Assembly (NCBI GenBank): GCA_964612085.1
Contig: CAZTCJ010000040.1
Coordinates: 1 to 31,738 of the forward strand
Reading direction: 5' to 3'
Source of the DNA: CAZTCJ01 sp964612085
Lineage (GTDB): Bacteria; Pseudomonadota; Alphaproteobacteria; JAJFIK01
DNA: 31,738 nucleotides
Position 1 is the first letter of the stretch; every line of letters begins with the position of its first letter. The notes under the pieces are model-generated. The model was not told where the DNA came from, did no database searches, and saw nothing but the letters and a program-made list of their open reading frames with translations. Shown piece after piece: positions 1 to 7,688 of the stretch. The translations under genes and the position numbers were made by a program.

Positions 1-910
1 AGCCCAGGCGTTCATTGGCTTCCACCGTGTCGAAGCCCTGGTCCTGAAGCGCATAAGCGCGCAGCTTGTTCATCAGGCCGATGCCGCGCCCTTCCTGGGC
101 CAGATAAAGCAGGACGCCCTTGCCCGCCTGGGCCATGGCTTTTATGGCGCCGCGCAACTGATCACCGCAATCGCATTTGAGCGACCCCAGCAGATCGCCT
201 GTAAAACACTCAGAATGGACGCGAACCAGAACAGGATCGTCCGGTTGCGGATTGCCGATCAGAATAGCGTAATGCTCCGGTCCGCCGCTCGCCGAACGGA
301 ATGTCGTAATCAGGGCATCCGGCGCATCGGCAAGGGGCAGGCTGGCCGAGACCACCGCTTCAAGATCGTCCGTAATGGCCAGATCGTAGGCATCGACCGA
401 GGAGGCCGAGACGAAGCTCAGCCGGTTTTCCCGGGCGAAGGCCGGGGCATCCCCATGGGCAAGCTGTCCGGCCACGGCGCAAGGCAGCAGGCCCGCGATC
501 TTGCACAGCCGGACCGATTGCGCCAAGGCGAGATCGGGCAAGGACCGCTCGGCCTGAAAGGGGCCGGACAAGGGCGCGCTCAGATCATGGGCGGGATCGG
601 CGAGAAAGTTGAGGACGGCGGTGGTGTCGTCCGCCTTCAGGGGAAGGGCGATGGCATCCTGCGTGTAAAGACGGATTTTCAAGGTGCGCGCCCGTTCCGG
701 CGTCAGCACGGCGAACAACGGTTCCACAGCATGCTCACGCATAATGGCGAGCCCGGCCGCGCCGATGCGTTCCGCGCTGGCGGCCAGGACGGCAGGGCGT
801 GTGGCCCCTTGTCCGATGACAACCGGCAGGCCGCGGCGCAGATCCATGGCGGCGCGCTCAGTTTCAATGGCGTCAAAGTTGCCAAGCCTGGCAAAGGACG
901 GATGGGTCAT
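1..910 (-). CDS. ribA: GTP cyclohydrolase II, C-terminus cut by window edge
   Basis: This enzyme opens GTP to the pyrimidine that starts riboflavin synthesis, in the cytoplasm. The gene runs off the left edge; 303 codons are visible. Around residues 232-249 the zinc site reads HSECFTGDLLGSLKCDCGDQ, giving ligands Cys235, Cys246 and Cys248. It is followed by the conserved QEGRGIGLMNKLRAYALQ stretch, which forms the GTP-binding and active-site region. About 200 residues precede the catalytic domain, the long form common in alphaproteobacteria; classic enterobacterial RibA lacks this extension, and I cannot assign it a function. The ATG at 910 is chosen because an in-frame TAA lies ten codons upstream and GGGA sits about 6 bases before the start. 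The gene is divergent from the response regulator. No FMN riboswitch fold was recognised upstream. Confidence 0.93.
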   Translation of the reverse strand, partial: MTHPSFARLGNFDAIETERAAMDLRRGLPVVIGQGATRPAVLAASAERIGAAGLAIMREHAVEPLFAVLTPERARTLKIRLYTQDAIALPLKADDTTAVLNFLADPAHDLSAPLSGPFQAERSLPDLALAQSVRLCKIAGLLPCAVAGQLAHGDAPAFARENRLSFVSASSVDAYDLAITDDLEAVVSASLPLADAPDALITTFRSASGGPEHYAILIGNPQPDDPVLVRVHSECFTGDLLGSLKCDCGDQLRGAIKAMAQAGKGVLLYLAQEGRGIGLMNKLRAYALQDQGFDTVEANERLG

Positions 911-1187
911 GCAGTGTCCCGTATCGAGACATCCAGTTTAGAACGTCTCAGCTTTAGTGTCTGTATTTCCTTGCATGAATGGGGTTGTGAACCTTTGGTG
1001 ACCGGTCCCATATGGCTTAGAGGCCAATCACCTCACATGAAGTTGAAGCATGGTTGACTGGTGGTGTCGATGAATCGCTAACAGCTACCACCCGACACGT
1101 GAAACGGTCCGTCTCGGGAGGGACGGTTCAACCACTGGACCCAAGCGCGCTCGATGCAGCGGCCGCAGCAGAAAGGGAGAGGGAGGC
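911..1187. promoter_or_regulatory. Divergent intergenic region between ribA and the response regulator
   Basis: These 277 bases separate two divergent genes and must hold both promoters. One rightward candidate is TTGACT at 1054-1059 with CTAACA at 1078-1083 (18-base spacer); the -35 is good and the -10 poor. A small inverted repeat, CCGTC/GACGG with an 8-base loop, lies near 1107-1125. A purine-rich ribosome site (AGGGAGAGGGAGG) directly precedes the ATG at 1188. No ORF with coding character is seen here. Confidence 0.3.
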
Positions 1188-1874
1188 ATGAGCTCAGGAA
1201 AGCGACTTCTCGTCGTCGATGACGATGACGATCTGCGCGAAACCTTGCGCGAACAATTCGAGCTTCACGAGGAATTTTCGATCGTGGAAGGGGCAACCGG
1301 CGGCGAGGGCCTGGAGAAAGCCAAGGACGGCCTGTTCGATCTGGTGCTGCTCGACGTGAACCTGCCCGATCTCGACGGCCGCGAAGTCTGCCGCATGATG
1401 CGCAAAAACGAGGTCAAATGCCCGATCATCATGCTGACCGGCGCCGACACGGACGCGGACACCATTCTCGGCCTTGAGGCGGGGGCGAATGATTACGTCA
1501 CCAAACCCTTCCGCTTCGGCGTGCTGCTGGCGCGCGTGCGCGCTCAATTGCGGACACACGAACAAAGCGAGGATGCGGTCTTCAAGATCGGCCCGTATAC
1601 GTTCAAACCGAGCGCCAAACTGCTGACCACTGACGATAACCGCAAGATCCGGCTGACCCAGAAAGAGACATCGATCCTGAAATTCCTCTACCGGGTCGGC
1701 GAGAAAGTGGTCAGCCGCGACGTGCTGTTGCACGAGGTGTGGGGCTACAATGCGGGCGTTACCACCCATACGCTGGAGACCCACATCTATCGGCTTCGCC
1801 AAAAGATCGAGCCTGATCCCACCAATGCCACGTTGCTCGTGACGGAAACGGGCGGGTACAAACTGGTTCCATAA
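1188..1874 (+). CDS. OmpR/PhoB-family response regulator (orphan)
   Basis: A cytoplasmic two-component transcription regulator of 228 residues, the usual family length. The N-terminal receiver domain (about 5-120) shows the acidic pocket Asp11-Asp15, the phospho-acceptor Asp56 in LLDVNLPDLDG, Thr84 and Lys106 in YVTKPF, so it should be phosphorylatable. The C-terminal winged-helix DNA-binding domain (about 130-228) has the typical LTQKE, VSRDVLLHEVWG and THTLETHIYRLRQKIE segments and ends in GGYKL. A strong AGGGAGAGGGAGG site precedes the ATG. No histidine kinase is adjacent, so the partner must be elsewhere. An intrinsic terminator follows directly, so it is probably transcribed alone. The target genes cannot be read from the sequence. 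Confidence 0.95.
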   Translation: MSSGKRLLVVDDDDDLRETLREQFELHEEFSIVEGATGGEGLEKAKDGLFDLVLLDVNLPDLDGREVCRMMRKNEVKCPIIMLTGADTDADTILGLEAGANDYVTKPFRFGVLLARVRAQLRTHEQSEDAVFKIGPYTFKPSAKLLTTDDNRKIRLTQKETSILKFLYRVGEKVVSRDVLLHEVWGYNAGVTTHTLETHIYRLRQKIEPDPTNATLLVTETGGYKLVP

Positions 1875-1894
1875 AGACAATCAAGAACACGCTC

Positions 1895-1935
1895 AGGCCG
1901 CCGGATGTGTCCCCCCTCATCCTGCGGCCTTTTTC
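1895..1935 (+). terminator. Intrinsic terminator after the response regulator
   Basis: The stem AGGCCGC-CGGATG pairs with CATCC-TGCGGCCT (one internal irregularity) around a pyrimidine-rich loop, followed by TTTTT at 1930-1934. It starts 20 bases after the TAA of the response regulator and separates that gene from the next unit. Confidence 0.8.
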
Positions 1936-2165
1936 GTGCATTTGCGCTCTCGCGGACGGCGCGCTGGCGGCCTAATGTCCATTGGGTGACCGATAAACAT
2001 GCCCTATATCGGCTTGAGATATTTCAGAGCGAACTGCTTGTCCCCATACTAAAAACTACACACGGTCGGCCAAATAGGGCCACCATTGATGTCCGCGCAC
2101 GGCACTCAGCCAAACCAGAGACCGGCAAAGCCATAAGACCAGCCGAGGGAAGGACCGGACACGGA
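1936..2165. other. Intergenic stretch before the MBL-fold gene
   Basis: These 230 bases are less GC-rich than the surroundings and probably hold the promoter of the 2166-4910 unit. An open frame runs through it from 1905, but that would start inside the terminator and lacks recognisable protein character. I see no clear -35/-10 pair. A GAGGGAAGGA ribosome-site candidate lies about 13 bases before the ATG at 2166. Confidence 0.35.
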
Positions 2166-3071
2166 ATGGACGTTCTGCGCAATTGGATCGGGGCCTGGTT
2201 CGCCCGCCATGCCGAACGGGTGTCGGCAAACCTGCCCGCGCGCTACGTGCGGGTCTGGGGCGCGCGCGGAACCATCGCCTGCGGCAGCGCGGACTATATG
2301 GCCTATGGCGGCGATACCTCTTGCGTGGAGCTGACCTGGGACGGCCGCACGATCATCTTCGACGGCGGCACGGGCATCAGAGCGCTGGGCGCCAAGCTCG
2401 CGGCCGATGCCGCCCGTCTGGGCAAAGCCATCGACGTGGATCTGGTGCTGAGCCACACCCATTTCGACCATATCTCCGGCCTGCCCACCTTCGCGCCGCT
2501 CTACAATCCCGATGCAACGGTCCGGGTGTGGCTGGCGCGCGAACCGGGCGGTCTGCCGCTGAGGGAGACCTTCGAGCAACTGTTCGCCACGCCGTTCTAT
2601 CCTGTCGGTTTGAGCGATTTGCGCGCGGATCTGCAGTTCCACGACTTCGCCCAGGGCGAAACGCTGAGTTTCGGGCCGGATATCCGCATGGAGACCCATG
2701 CCCTGCGCCATCCGGGCGGCGCCACGGCCTGCCGGGCGTGCTGCGAGGGCTGGGACATGGCCTATGTGACCGATGTGGAGCACCAGCCCGGCATCACCGA
2801 TGAGGCGCTGGTGGCGTTTCTGCGCGGCGTGGACGTGCTGTTCTACGACGCGACCTACACGGAAGCGGAATATCCCAATCACGAGGGCTGGGGCCACTCC
2901 ACCTGGCAGGAAGGCTTGCGCGTCGCCCAATCCGCCGATGTGGGCCAGTATCTCGCCTTTCACCACGATCCCAACCACGACGACCGGGCCATGGCGCGGA
3001 TCGACAAGGCCATGACCCAGGCCGACCGGCGCGCCCGCGCCGCCCGCCAGGGCATGGTGATCACCCCGTGA
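2166..3071 (+). CDS. Metallo-beta-lactamase-fold hydrolase
   Basis: A 301-residue binuclear-metal hydrolase of the MBL superfamily (COG1235/PhnP-like group). The metal motif is HTHFDH at residues 97-102, with further candidate ligands His182 (RHPGG), Asp203 (YVTDVEH) and His267 (FHHDPNHDD). The N-terminal pattern VRVWGARG...YGGDTSCVEL is typical of a bacterial MBL subgroup that often reads YGGNTSC. The substrate is unknown; phosphodiesterase-type chemistry is common in this group. The reading frame continues upstream to 1905, but that part crosses the preceding terminator, so the ATG at 2166 is preferred. The stop overlaps the methyltransferase start (GTGA at 3068-3071), indicating translational coupling. 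No signal peptide is evident. Confidence 0.85.
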   Translation: MDVLRNWIGAWFARHAERVSANLPARYVRVWGARGTIACGSADYMAYGGDTSCVELTWDGRTIIFDGGTGIRALGAKLAADAARLGKAIDVDLVLSHTHFDHISGLPTFAPLYNPDATVRVWLAREPGGLPLRETFEQLFATPFYPVGLSDLRADLQFHDFAQGETLSFGPDIRMETHALRHPGGATACRACCEGWDMAYVTDVEHQPGITDEALVAFLRGVDVLFYDATYTEAEYPNHEGWGHSTWQEGLRVAQSADVGQYLAFHHDPNHDDRAMARIDKAMTQADRRARAARQGMVITP

Positions 3072-3958
3072 CCAAGCCGCTCCGGCGGCTCTGGCTCGGC
3101 CTGCAGACCGTGCTGGGTCTGCGACGCTCCGGCTTCTTCATTCCCCACCGCTATGCCTCCGAACTGCCTTCAGAGGCGGATTTGCCGCCGTTCGGGGCGG
3201 TGAAAGCCCGTTTCGAGGCCCAGGAAACCCGTTTCAAGGCCTGTCTGGAGGCTTTGGAGGCTTATGAAGGCGCGTTGGCGGTGGCTGGAAGCCGTGAAAG
3301 CCCTGCGCCGCGCTGGGATCAGGACTGGTTCGCGCCGCTCGATGGGGCCATGGCTTACTTTATGGTGCGCCATCACCGGCCCCAGAGGATCGTCGAGATC
3401 GGTGCGGGCCATTCCACCCGGTTTTTTCATCAAGCAATACTTGACGCGAAGCTGAAAACGCATCAAACGGCCATTGAACCGGCGCCTAAGCCCCCGATTC
3501 GCGCCCTCGCGCGGGAAAAGCGCATCGATCTGATCGAATCCATGGTCCATAAGGCCGATTTGAGCCTGTTCGCGGGCCTTGAGCCGGGCGATATCCTCAG
3601 TTTGGACGGCAGCCACATCCTCATGCCCGGCACCGATGTGGATGTGGCGTTCAACCGGATCCTGCCGCTGCTGCCCGCTGGCGTGATGATCCATGTCCAC
3701 GACGTCTTTCTGCCCGATCCCTATCCGGCGTCCTGGCGCTGGCGGGGCTACAATGAACAAAACGCCCTGGCGGGTTTGATTGCGTTGGGCGCGTTGATCC
3801 CGCATTTTGCCAGTCAGTATGTGGTGCGTTACCGGCCCGAATGGATCGAAACCAGCCTGATCAGGCGTCTGGCGGGCATGCCTCGGGCACCGGAATCCAG
3901 TTTCTGGGGCGTTTTGAGGCCTTTGAACCTGCCAGAAAACGAGAATAGAGGGGTTTGA
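3068..3958 (+). CDS. Class I SAM-dependent methyltransferase-like protein
   Basis: 296 residues. The central segment IVEIGAGHSTRFF (about 108-120) is the glycine-rich SAM-binding motif I. The later acidic segments LSLDGSH and MIHVHDVFLPDPY fit the Methyltransf_24-like layout seen in enzymes acting on sugars or surface molecules. The N-terminal 80 residues are helical and charged and may be a specificity region. The GTG start at 3068 overlaps the TGA of the preceding hydrolase by four bases; there is no independent strong ribosome site, so translation is probably coupled. The substrate cannot be assigned. The next gene starts two bases after the stop, so the three genes 2166-4910 look like one operon. 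Confidence 0.75.
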   Translation: MTKPLRRLWLGLQTVLGLRRSGFFIPHRYASELPSEADLPPFGAVKARFEAQETRFKACLEALEAYEGALAVAGSRESPAPRWDQDWFAPLDGAMAYFMVRHHRPQRIVEIGAGHSTRFFHQAILDAKLKTHQTAIEPAPKPPIRALAREKRIDLIESMVHKADLSLFAGLEPGDILSLDGSHILMPGTDVDVAFNRILPLLPAGVMIHVHDVFLPDPYPASWRWRGYNEQNALAGLIALGALIPHFASQYVVRYRPEWIETSLIRRLAGMPRAPESSFWGVLRPLNLPENENRGV

Positions 3959-3959
3959 G

Positions 3960-4910
3960 ATGACGAAACCTGTTGAAAAGACCCGTTTTGGGCGGCCAGC
4001 CGCCTTTTTGGCCGCCGCCGCGCTCGCAAGTGCCACGCTGTTGCCGGCCTGGGCCGAAGAGACCCGGGGCCCGACCACCTATGACGTGGAAAAACTCGCG
4101 ATCGAGGACTTCATTGGCACCATCGAAATCGACGTGACGTCCGGTGGCTCCACGACGCTCACCATGAGCGGCGAGGCCGAAGAGCTGGACAAGCTTGAGG
4201 TGGAAGAGCGCGGCGACCGGCTCGTGATCAAGGGTGAGAAGGGCAAGATCGACTGGAATGACTGGTCGGGCTGGTTCAGCTGGTCGTCCGACGGGCGCAA
4301 GCTGGAAGACTATCCGCGTCTGGTGATCTCGATGCCCGAGGGTACGGATCTCCATGTGGAAGACAGCGCGGGCAAGCTCACCGTCGGGGATCTGGGCGGT
4401 GCGGTCCGCTTGAAAAGCGTGTCGCTCGAAGCGCAGATCGGCGATGTGACGGCGGCTGAAATCGGCGTCTCCGGCAGCGGCGAGATCGACCTCGGCGAGG
4501 TCGAGGGCGATTTGAAAATCGCCATTTCCGGTTCCGGCGATGTCTCGGTGGAATCCGCCGGCGGCGCGGCCAGCGTGGCCATTTCCGGCAACGGCGATGT
4601 TTCGGCCGGTACCATCGGCGCAGGGCTCCAGATCGCGGTCTCGGGCAGCGGCGATGCGGCGTTCGAATCCGCCAACGGCCCCGTTTCCATCGTGATCAAC
4701 GGCAGCGGCGACATTGATGTGGGCGCTGGCCGGGCCGATCCGCTGGCCATCTCCATTTCCGGGTCGGGCGATGTGACCTTCGGCGGCGTGGCGGTCGATC
4801 CCACCATTTCGATCAGCGGTTCGGGCGACGTGGTGCTCCAGTCTTACGAAGGCTCGCTGCGGAGCACGGGCAGCGGCTCCGGCGACGTCACCGTGCGCTC
4901 CAGCAACTGA
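3960..4910 (+). CDS. Secreted GIN-domain (DUF2807-like) beta-helix protein
   Basis: 316 residues with a signal peptide (positively charged start, hydrophobic core about 13-31, probable cleavage after PAWA). Residues about 40-165 form a beta-rich domain with an unusual Trp-rich patch (DWNDWSGWFSW). From residue 171 to the end there are eight copies of a repeat opening with (S/N)G(S/N)G(D/E), spaced 19, 19, 19, 19, 20, 19 and 19 residues, which suggests a regular right-handed beta-helix. The family (putative auto-transporter adhesin head, GIN domain) is periplasmic or surface-located and generally of unknown role. AGAGGGG lies just before the ATG. It is the last gene of the unit and is followed by a strong terminator. 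Confidence 0.85.
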   Translation: MTKPVEKTRFGRPAAFLAAAALASATLLPAWAEETRGPTTYDVEKLAIEDFIGTIEIDVTSGGSTTLTMSGEAEELDKLEVEERGDRLVIKGEKGKIDWNDWSGWFSWSSDGRKLEDYPRLVISMPEGTDLHVEDSAGKLTVGDLGGAVRLKSVSLEAQIGDVTAAEIGVSGSGEIDLGEVEGDLKIAISGSGDVSVESAGGAASVAISGNGDVSAGTIGAGLQIAVSGSGDAAFESANGPVSIVINGSGDIDVGAGRADPLAISISGSGDVTFGGVAVDPTISISGSGDVVLQSYEGSLRSTGSGSGDVTVRSSN

Positions 4911-4930
4911 GCCACACAGTTCGGAACGAG

Positions 4931-4966
4931 GAAAAACCGGTCCGTGCTCTCGCGGGCCGGTTTTTT
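4931..4966. terminator. Bidirectional terminator between convergent genes
   Basis: The stem ACCGGTCCG pairs with CGGGCCGGT (one G-U pair) around an 8-base loop. It is flanked by AAAAA on the left and TTTTTT on the right, so it can stop transcription in both directions. It lies between the stop at 4910 (plus) and the stop at 4965 (minus), whose last codon falls within the T run. Confidence 0.9.
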
Positions 4967-5639
4967 AGAGCAGGATGCCCGCGCCGTAAAAGCGCGCGAT
5001 GCCGTCGGCCATCAAGACGCCGCCCGCGATCATCATGCCGTATTTCATCACCGTGGCGGCGGACCGGCGGATCAACTCGTTGATCTCGCCCAGGATCTGG
5101 TCGCTGCGTTGGCGCCAGAACAGCCAGACCGCCCAGATGATGAAAAACGGCAGGAACGCGATCACGTTGTAATAGGCGAGCCCCGCCACGAACCAGGCGC
5201 TGTTGGCGGCATGGGTGTCGATCCGATGGACGGCCGTGGCGTAAAGCGCGGCGATGGGCAGTTTGGTCCAGGTGATGGCGAAGCCCACGGCGAACCAGCC
5301 CGCCAGGCTGGTGCGGGCCCGCCACATGCGGCGCTCCAGATCGTCCGTGGGCTCCTTGGAAAACAGGCCGAACAGCAACAGGCCGATCCCGACGGCCATT
5401 TCGATCAGCCCCACATACCGCCCGAGCGCGGTCAGCCAGCGTCCGGCGAAGTCGCTGAGTCCGGCCGCGAAAATAAAGCCGCCCGCGAAATGCATGCCCA
5501 GCATGCCGACCGAATAGGCGAGCCCGTTCCGGAACGCGTTGGCGCGGCCCAGAATGAAGACGAGCATCAGCATCACGGGAAAATTGACCGCATCCACCAA
5601 GGCGATCACGCCGACGCTGCCCCAGATTTCAGCGGGCAT
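4965..5639 (-). CDS. Polytopic inner-membrane protein (GAP/LysE-like)
   Basis: 224 residues with about six hydrophobic segments separated by short charged loops. The order (IALVDAVNFPVMLMLVFIL, then a glycine-rich pair of helices, then FAVGFAITWTKLPIAALYA) resembles the GAP (Sap)/LysE-type small transporter fold. The Asp-Ala-Val-Asn-Phe-Pro in the first helix and Trp-Thr-Lys-Leu-Pro in the middle are the most motif-like points. No substrate can be inferred. TTG at 5642 is in frame, but the ATG at 5639 has GGGAG eight bases upstream and is preferred. The upstream pump genes end 125 bases away, so it may have its own promoter. Confidence 0.6.
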   Translation of the reverse strand: MPAEIWGSVGVIALVDAVNFPVMLMLVFILGRANAFRNGLAYSVGMLGMHFAGGFIFAAGLSDFAGRWLTALGRYVGLIEMAVGIGLLLFGLFSKEPTDDLERRMWRARTSLAGWFAVGFAITWTKLPIAALYATAVHRIDTHAANSAWFVAGLAYYNVIAFLPFFIIWAVWLFWRQRSDQILGEINELIRRSAATVMKYGMMIAGGVLMADGIARFYGAGILL

Positions 5640-5764
5640 CAAAGGCTCCCAAAAGGCTTCGTTCAGTCACGCCGGCGCGATTGTACCCCGGACGGGCGCG
5701 CCATGGGTTCACAGTCTTATACTGGGATGCGCAAGGGGTGGGTCGAGATCAACGCAAGTTGGTC

Positions 5765-6973
5765 TTACTCGTAACGAAGCGCGTCGATGGGATCGAGACG
5801 GGCGGCGCGGCGGGCGGGGAAAAAGCCGAAGACCAGACCGACGCCGGCGGAAAAGATCACCGCGATCACCATGATCGTCGGGCTCGGGATGAACGGCCAG
5901 CCAAAGTAGGACACGACCAGATAAGACAGGCCGATGCCGAACAAGACGCCGAGCATGCCGCCCAGGGCCGCGAGCATGGCGGCCTCCACCAGGAATTGGG
6001 TGAGCACGTCCCGTTCGAGCGCGCCGATGGCGAGCCTGATGCCGATCTCCCGGGTCCGTTCCGTGACCGAAACGAGCATGATGTTCATAATCCCGATGCC
6101 GCCCACCAGCAGGCTGATGGCGGCGACGGCGGACAACAGCGCCGTCAGGATGCCGGTGACGGAGGAGATGATCTGGGTCACCTCTTTCAGGTCTTGGACG
6201 GTGAAATCGTCTTCCTCGCCGATGGCGATGTTGCGCCGCTCGCGCATCAGGGCCTGCACGTCCCGCTGGGCGCGGGCGGTGGCTCCGTCGGAAATCGCGG
6301 ACATCAGGATGTAGCTGACGGCCCGGGGGTTGCCCGCGAGGCGGCGCTGGACGAGGCGCAAGGGCGCCAGGATGAAATCGTCCTGATCCTGACCGAAGGT
6401 GCTTTGCCCTTTTTCCTCCATGACGCCGATCACCGTGCAGGCGATGTTCCCGATACGGATCTGCTCGCCGATGGGGTCCTGGGCGCCGAAAAGCGCTTTG
6501 CGCGGGGTTTCACCCAAGGCGCAGACGGGCCGGGCGGCGATCAGCTCCTGGGCGGTGAAGCGCCGCCCCAGCACGATCTCCCAGTCGCGCACGTCGTAAT
6601 AGGCGCTGTCCGCGCCGATGATCGAGGTGGAGATGTTCTCGTTGCCGTAGACCACCTGGGCGGCGCGCTGGACGACGGCGGTGGTCGCGGCGACGCTGGT
6701 GATTTGATCGCGGATCGCTTCCGCATCGTCGATGGTGAGGGGCCCCGCCGGCTGGACGCGGCCGCCGAAGCGGGCGGCCCCGGGCGACAGCACCACCAGG
6801 TTGCGGCCCAGGCCGGAAATCTCGTTGGTGACATTGGCGGTCGCGCCATTGCCTGCCGTGACCATGACAATCACCGCCGCCACGCCGATGACGATGCCCA
6901 GAATCGTCAGGATGGAGCGCATCAGATTGCCGCTGATTTCCCGCCAGGCGAGGACGATATTGGTCCAGAACAC
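5765..6973 (-). CDS. MacB/FtsX-type ABC transporter permease
   Basis: 402 residues, inner membrane. Helix 1 lies at about 18-40 (RSILTILGIVIGVAAVIVM). A large periplasmic MacB core domain follows (about 50-270, including IGEQIRIGNIACTVIGVME), then an FtsX domain with three C-terminal helices (GIGIMNIMLVSVTERTREIG, then the last two membrane spans). The final segment FFPARRAARLDPIDALRYE is the family's signature C-terminus. The start is GTG at 6973, with AAGGATAGGG about 6 bases upstream, overlapping the end of the ATPase gene. In E. coli MacB the ATPase is fused to this part; here it is a separate gene upstream, as in YknYZ-type systems. It should work with the ATPase and the membrane-fusion protein upstream. 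The substrate is unknown. Confidence 0.92.
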   Translation of the reverse strand: MFWTNIVLAWREISGNLMRSILTILGIVIGVAAVIVMVTAGNGATANVTNEISGLGRNLVVLSPGAARFGGRVQPAGPLTIDDAEAIRDQITSVAATTAVVQRAAQVVYGNENISTSIIGADSAYYDVRDWEIVLGRRFTAQELIAARPVCALGETPRKALFGAQDPIGEQIRIGNIACTVIGVMEEKGQSTFGQDQDDFILAPLRLVQRRLAGNPRAVSYILMSAISDGATARAQRDVQALMRERRNIAIGEEDDFTVQDLKEVTQIISSVTGILTALLSAVAAISLLVGGIGIMNIMLVSVTERTREIGIRLAIGALERDVLTQFLVEAAMLAALGGMLGVLFGIGLSYLVVSYFGWPFIPSPTIMVIAVIFSAGVGLVFGFFPARRAARLDPIDALRYE

Positions 6974-6979
6974 GGGGCC

Positions 6980-7675
6980 CTATCCTTTCCGCTCGTCGCT
7001 GACGATCTTGCCGTCGCGGCAATGGATGATGCGTTTGGCATACTCAGCCATGTCGGCCTCATGGGTGACCATCAGAACCGTGATGTTGTCCTCGGCATTC
7101 AGCCGCACCAGCAGGCGCATGAGTTCGTAGCTGCGCTCCGTGTCCAGATTGCCAGTGGGTTCGTCCGCCAGCAGAATGGCCGGATCGGTGACGATGGCGC
7201 GGGCGATGGCGACCCGCTGCTGCTGACCGCCGGACAGTTCCGAGGTGGTGTGGGTCTCGCGGTTGGCGAGACCGACCATCTCAAGGGCCGCGCGGGCTTT
7301 ATCGCGGCGTTCCTTGCGGCCCATGCCCCGGTAGATCAGCGGCAATTCCACATTCTGCAGCGCCGTGGTGCGCTTCAGGAGATTGAAGCCCTGGAACACG
7401 AAACCCAGATAGTTGCGCCGCAACAGCGCGCGCTGCTGACGGTCGAGGGTCTCCACGGGCAGGCCCCGGAACAGGAAACTGCCGTCCGTGGGCATGTCGA
7501 GACAGCCCAGAATGTTCATCATGGTGGATTTTCCGGATCCGGACGGACCCATGACGGCGACGAATTCCCCATCTTCCACGATGAGATCGACGCCGTCCAG
7601 CGCGCGTACTTCCGTCTCGCCCTGGCCGTAAGCGCGGACCACCTTGCGGAATTCGATCAGGGGTGGCGTGGTCAT
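6980..7675 (-). CDS. MacB-type ABC transporter ATPase
   Basis: 231-residue cytoplasmic ATPase with intact motifs: Walker A GPSGSGKST at 43-51, Q-loop near FVFQGFN (91-97), signature LSGGQ at 146-150, Walker B ILLADE at 166-171 and switch His in VTHEADMAEYA. The sequence is typical of the LolD/MacB/YknY group that powers MacB-like permeases by mechanotransmission. The ATG at 7675 has AAGGAG upstream in the 13-base gap after the membrane-fusion gene. The permease starts six bases after the stop, so three genes form one operon. Confidence 0.95.
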   Translation of the reverse strand: MTTPPLIEFRKVVRAYGQGETEVRALDGVDLIVEDGEFVAVMGPSGSGKSTMMNILGCLDMPTDGSFLFRGLPVETLDRQQRALLRRNYLGFVFQGFNLLKRTTALQNVELPLIYRGMGRKERRDKARAALEMVGLANRETHTTSELSGGQQQRVAIARAIVTDPAILLADEPTGNLDTERSYELMRLLVRLNAEDNITVLMVTHEADMAEYAKRIIHCRDGKIVSDERKG

Positions 7676-7688
7676 GGGTCGGCGCTCC

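Noticed and set aside
215..1057. 280-residue open frame on the plus strand at the left end
   Set aside because: It lies opposite ribA, whose zinc site and GTP-binding motif are unmistakable, and has no protein features.
911..1187. FMN riboswitch upstream of ribA
   Set aside because: I could not find the conserved RFN-element core on the leftward strand; the region looks like a plain divergent promoter region.
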